Shown here: in pieces, positions 62,183 to 64,000 of the stretch
Numbering within the stretch: the first letter of the stretch is position 1
How the letters are laid out: each line of letters begins with the position of its first letter
Assembly: GCA_016183805.1 (NCBI GenBank)
Contig: JACPDX010000013.1
Coordinates: 179,440 to 243,439, forward strand
DNA: 64,000 nucleotides
Source of the DNA: Bacteroidota bacterium
Lineage (GTDB): Bacteria; Bacteroidota; Bacteroidia; Flavobacteriales_E; Vicingaceae
Reading direction: 5' to 3'
The notes under the pieces: generated by a model
Database searches by the model: none
Seen by the model: only the letters and a program-made list of their open reading frames with translations
What the model was told of the DNA's origin: nothing
Program-made: the position numbers and the translations under genes

Positions 62183-62575
62183 ATGAAACTTTCAAAAATC
62201 TTGCTTTTTAGCATAGTAATAGTAGGGCTGACTACTTCATGTGAAAAAGCTTATGTATTGCCAGAACCAGTAAAGCCAATAGATCCAAGTCAGCCAGTGG
62301 TACTAACTTCATTTGCTACAGAAATACAACCTATTTTTACTTCCAATAGTTGTACTGATTGCCACGATGGTTCTCAGGCACCTGATTTAACAGCAGGTAA
62401 TTCTTATGCAGCATTGGTTTCTGCATTTGTTACTGCGGGAGCACCATCGTCAAGCATATTGTACACCACATTGGCCGGACCAGGTGGAGCAATGTATGAC
62501 ATGGGACAACAGATATCGGCAAGTGAATTAGCAGCTATTAAAAAATGGATTGAAGAAGGGGCACTAAACAATTAA
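62183..62575 (+). CDS. c-type cytochrome lipoprotein
   Basis: A 130-residue protein with a signal ending in a lipobox-like TTSC (GLTTSCEKAY). The sequence EIQPIFTSNSCTDCHDGSQAPDL (about 53-75) gives one CxxCH haem-binding site, and ISASELAAIKKWIEEGALNN is the typical end of cytochrome-c-like planctomycete-type domains. A Met in MYDMGQQ could be the distal ligand. It likely carries electrons at the outer face of the inner or outer membrane. It is the first gene of a run with DUF5777 and Tat-signal proteins. Confidence 0.85.
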   Translation: MKLSKILLFSIVIVGLTTSCEKAYVLPEPVKPIDPSQPVVLTSFATEIQPIFTSNSCTDCHDGSQAPDLTAGNSYAALVSAFVTAGAPSSSILYTTLAGPGGAMYDMGQQISASELAAIKKWIEEGALNN

Positions 62576-62611
62576 TTAACAAAATATTTTATAGAATAAT
62601 AAATAGAAATT

Positions 62612-63556
62612 ATGAAAACAATAATAAAAAAAGGCTTTAACATTCTCTCCTTTACCATAGTAGTGGCTATGTTTATCCCTACTCAAATAATAGCACAGGA
62701 TGGAACGGAAGTTAAAGAGGAAGCAGCTACTGAAACAGAGGTAAAAAAAGAAAACAAACCAGTAAGATCACCATACGAAGCCGGTATGTTAATAGAAACT
62801 CAAACATACGTGGTTTGGCCTAAAAAAACATTAGAGTTTGCAATACAACACCGATTTGGAAACGTTAATAGTTACGGATTCGATATGATGGGATTATATG
62901 CTCCATCAAACATTAGATTAGCATTAAATTATGGACTATTTAAAAATGCACAAATTGGAATCGGTTCAACTAAAGTTGGAGAGCTTGTAGATTTAAACTA
63001 TAAATACGCTATTTTAACGCAAACACAATCGAACAGTATGCCAATTGCAGTTACTTATTATGGTAATACGGAGTTGGATATTCGTTCTGATAAAACGCTG
63101 TTTGGTTACGAGTATAATTTTAACCATAGATTTTCATTTTTCAATCAATTAATCATTGGTCGCAAATTTTCTAACGCAATTACCTTACAGGTATCTGCAT
63201 CGCATGCACATTACAATCAGATTGACACCACAAAAACACCTGAGTTAAAACATGATAATTTTGGAGTTGGTTTTGCCGGAAGAGTTAAATTTTCTGGTCA
63301 AGGTTCTGTAATATTTGAATATGATGTTCCGTTGACCGTACCAAAATATGATACTGATATACAGCAAAAAAACATTGGAGTAAAACCTAATCTTTCTTTA
63401 GGAGTAGAATTTGCTACAAGTGGTCATGCTTTCCACATTTTTGTTACCACTTATAACAAAATTAGCCCTCAAGGTAATTTAACATACGGCACTAATGATT
63501 TTGCCAATCAAGATATATTAATTGGATTTAACATTACTCGTAATTGGGGGTTCTAG
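62612..63556 (+). CDS. DUF5777 family outer-membrane beta-barrel protein
   Basis: This 314-residue protein has a signal peptide (to about residue 29), a charged Glu/Lys stretch, and a barrel-like set of strands: TLEFAIQHRFGNVNSYGFDMMGLYAP, NIRLALNYGLFKNAQIGIGSTK, LSLGVEFATSGHAFHIFVTT and a final ILIGFNITRNWGF. This matches DUF5777, found in Bacteroidota next to c-type cytochromes and YceI-type genes. A function with the cytochrome partner, perhaps as pore or scaffold, is inferred. Confidence 0.82.
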   Translation: MKTIIKKGFNILSFTIVVAMFIPTQIIAQDGTEVKEEAATETEVKKENKPVRSPYEAGMLIETQTYVVWPKKTLEFAIQHRFGNVNSYGFDMMGLYAPSNIRLALNYGLFKNAQIGIGSTKVGELVDLNYKYAILTQTQSNSMPIAVTYYGNTELDIRSDKTLFGYEYNFNHRFSFFNQLIIGRKFSNAITLQVSASHAHYNQIDTTKTPELKHDNFGVGFAGRVKFSGQGSVIFEYDVPLTVPKYDTDIQQKNIGVKPNLSLGVEFATSGHAFHIFVTTYNKISPQGNLTYGTNDFANQDILIGFNITRNWGF

Positions 63557-63582
63557 ACAACTAACCGTAAAAATTTAAAAAA

Positions 63583-63846
63583 ATGGAAAACTCACCTCAA
63601 AAAGAAAAAAACACCTTCAACAGAAGAGGCTTCCTACCAATATTAGGACTAGGCTTTTTAGTTCCACTATTTGGCTTTGGAAAACCATCGGTTGAAGTTC
63701 TCGAAGAAATTGAAGAATATCAAACTTTGTTAAGACCAGACGGGACAACTGTTAAAGTTAAAAAAAGTGTGGTAGAAAAATCCAAAGTCATCGAGAAAAA
63801 TATATCAAATACATCACTTTTAGAGTGGTTAACACCTAAAAATTAA
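63583..63846 (+). CDS. Small Tat-signal protein
   Basis: This 87-residue protein begins with NRRGFLPILGLGFLVPLFGFG, a twin-arginine pair followed by a hydrophobic stretch typical of Tat signals. The mature part is about 55 charged residues (LRPDGTTVKVKKSVVEKS). The Pro-Asp-Gly-Thr motif is short, and no cofactor ligands are seen. It may be a chaperone-like or structural partner of the next Tat protein. Confidence 0.7.
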   Translation: MENSPQKEKNTFNRRGFLPILGLGFLVPLFGFGKPSVEVLEEIEEYQTLLRPDGTTVKVKKSVVEKSKVIEKNISNTSLLEWLTPKN

Positions 63847-63850
63847 AATT

Positions 63851-64000
63851 ATGCAAGAAGAAAATCAAAATTCTAGACGTAAGTTTTTTAAACTTGGAAT
63901 AAAACTTTCAGCACTTGCTGCAATCGGACCTTATGCTGTTGCTAAAGCTTTAAAAGGTGGTTCTTCATCAGGAGAAACTGTTCAGTTAATGTCAACCGAT
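63851..64000 (+). CDS. Tat-signal protein, 5' part only (probable respiratory/iron-sulfur type)
   Basis: Only 50 codons lie in the window. They read NSRRKFFKLGIKLSALAAIG, a Tat motif (SRRKFFK) with a hydrophobic core, then GGSSSGETVQLMSTD. Such leaders with a following PDG-type segment occur on iron-sulfur or molybdopterin proteins in this phylum, but the domain itself is outside. The gene starts 4 bp after the preceding stop, so the operon continues past the window. Confidence 0.6.
   Translation, partial: MQEENQNSRRKFFKLGIKLSALAAIGPYAVAKALKGGSSSGETVQLMSTD

Noticed and set aside
1..64000. CRISPR arrays, tRNA or rRNA genes
   Set aside because: No regularly spaced repeats and no tRNA- or rRNA-like conserved sequence were seen on either strand when reading through. 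Short or unusual tRNAs could still be missed without a covariance search.

Overview
This 64 kb window is AT-rich chromosome from a member of the Bacteroidota, most likely order Flavobacteriales. The evidence is the presence of type IX secretion sorting domains, a PorU-like C25 peptidase, lamin-tail/FlgD-like surface proteins, DUF5686, DUF4837, DUF4833, DUF5777 and HU-CCDC81/SPOR proteins, and promoter boxes of the TAnnTTTG type. Many short palindromic repeats of the kind dispersed through these genomes are also present. No rRNA, tRNA or CRISPR array was seen.

Layout. 1-1602: broken beta-helix/ion-channel gene. 1609-7447: tripartite efflux operon (ATPase, two permeases, adaptor, TolC-like channel; minus strand). 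7573-10870: SDR, a gene apparently split by a repeat, and a PLP decarboxylase. 10877-14952: thiol/peroxide defence cluster (DUF4833, AhpD-like, two peroxiredoxin-like proteins, thioredoxin, YceI, Cys-rich lipoprotein, OB-fold protein). 15002-19145: T9SS cargo, two zf-HC2-like putative anti-sigma proteins, an ArsR-MerTP-GDCCVxC metal cassette with a large palindromic operator, DsrE, rhodanese and an ECF sigma factor. 19181-29657: frameshifted radical SAM enzyme, DUF5686 barrel, large lamin-tail protein, CPBP protease, a GIY-YIG nuclease bracketed by diverged repeats, tatA, and an MltD-like transglycosylase with an in-frame stop.

30657-35401 is an accessory island at the 3' end of the DUF4837 gene. 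It is flanked by a 15-bp direct repeat and carries a Fic protein and an AbiE-type toxin-antitoxin operon with a PD-(D/E)XK-like protein and a degraded partner. Three large attC-like imperfect palindromes delimit these parts. This is the best candidate for an undescribed mobile or defensive unit in the window.

35392-58270 is mainly housekeeping and envelope genes: VOC, USP, acyl-CoA carboxylase beta, DUF389, KefB-like antiporter, MarC, RNase HI, methionine aminotransferase, a duplicated TPR/PD40 protein, a nitrilase with two in-frame repeat insertions, a hydroxyacid dehydrogenase, a SPOR protein, a PorU-like peptidase whose catalytic Cys is replaced by Ala, and a histidine kinase. 58515-60270 is an IS982 graveyard next to a frameshifted lipoprotein gene. 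60370-64000 holds hypothetical secreted proteins and the start of an operon encoding a c-type cytochrome lipoprotein, a DUF5777 barrel and two Tat-signal proteins, which could use the Tat system that tatA (27732) belongs to.

Two general themes stand out. (1) Dispersed palindromic repeats not only fill gaps but enter coding sequence, either in frame (nitrilase, AbiEii-like protein) or as the end or split of genes (CPBP, DUF6695-like). (2) At least six otherwise intact genes carry one or two disabling lesions: in-frame TAG, TAA and TGA, and single-base or homopolymer shifts. These could be real decay or consensus errors in a draft assembly; reads would decide.
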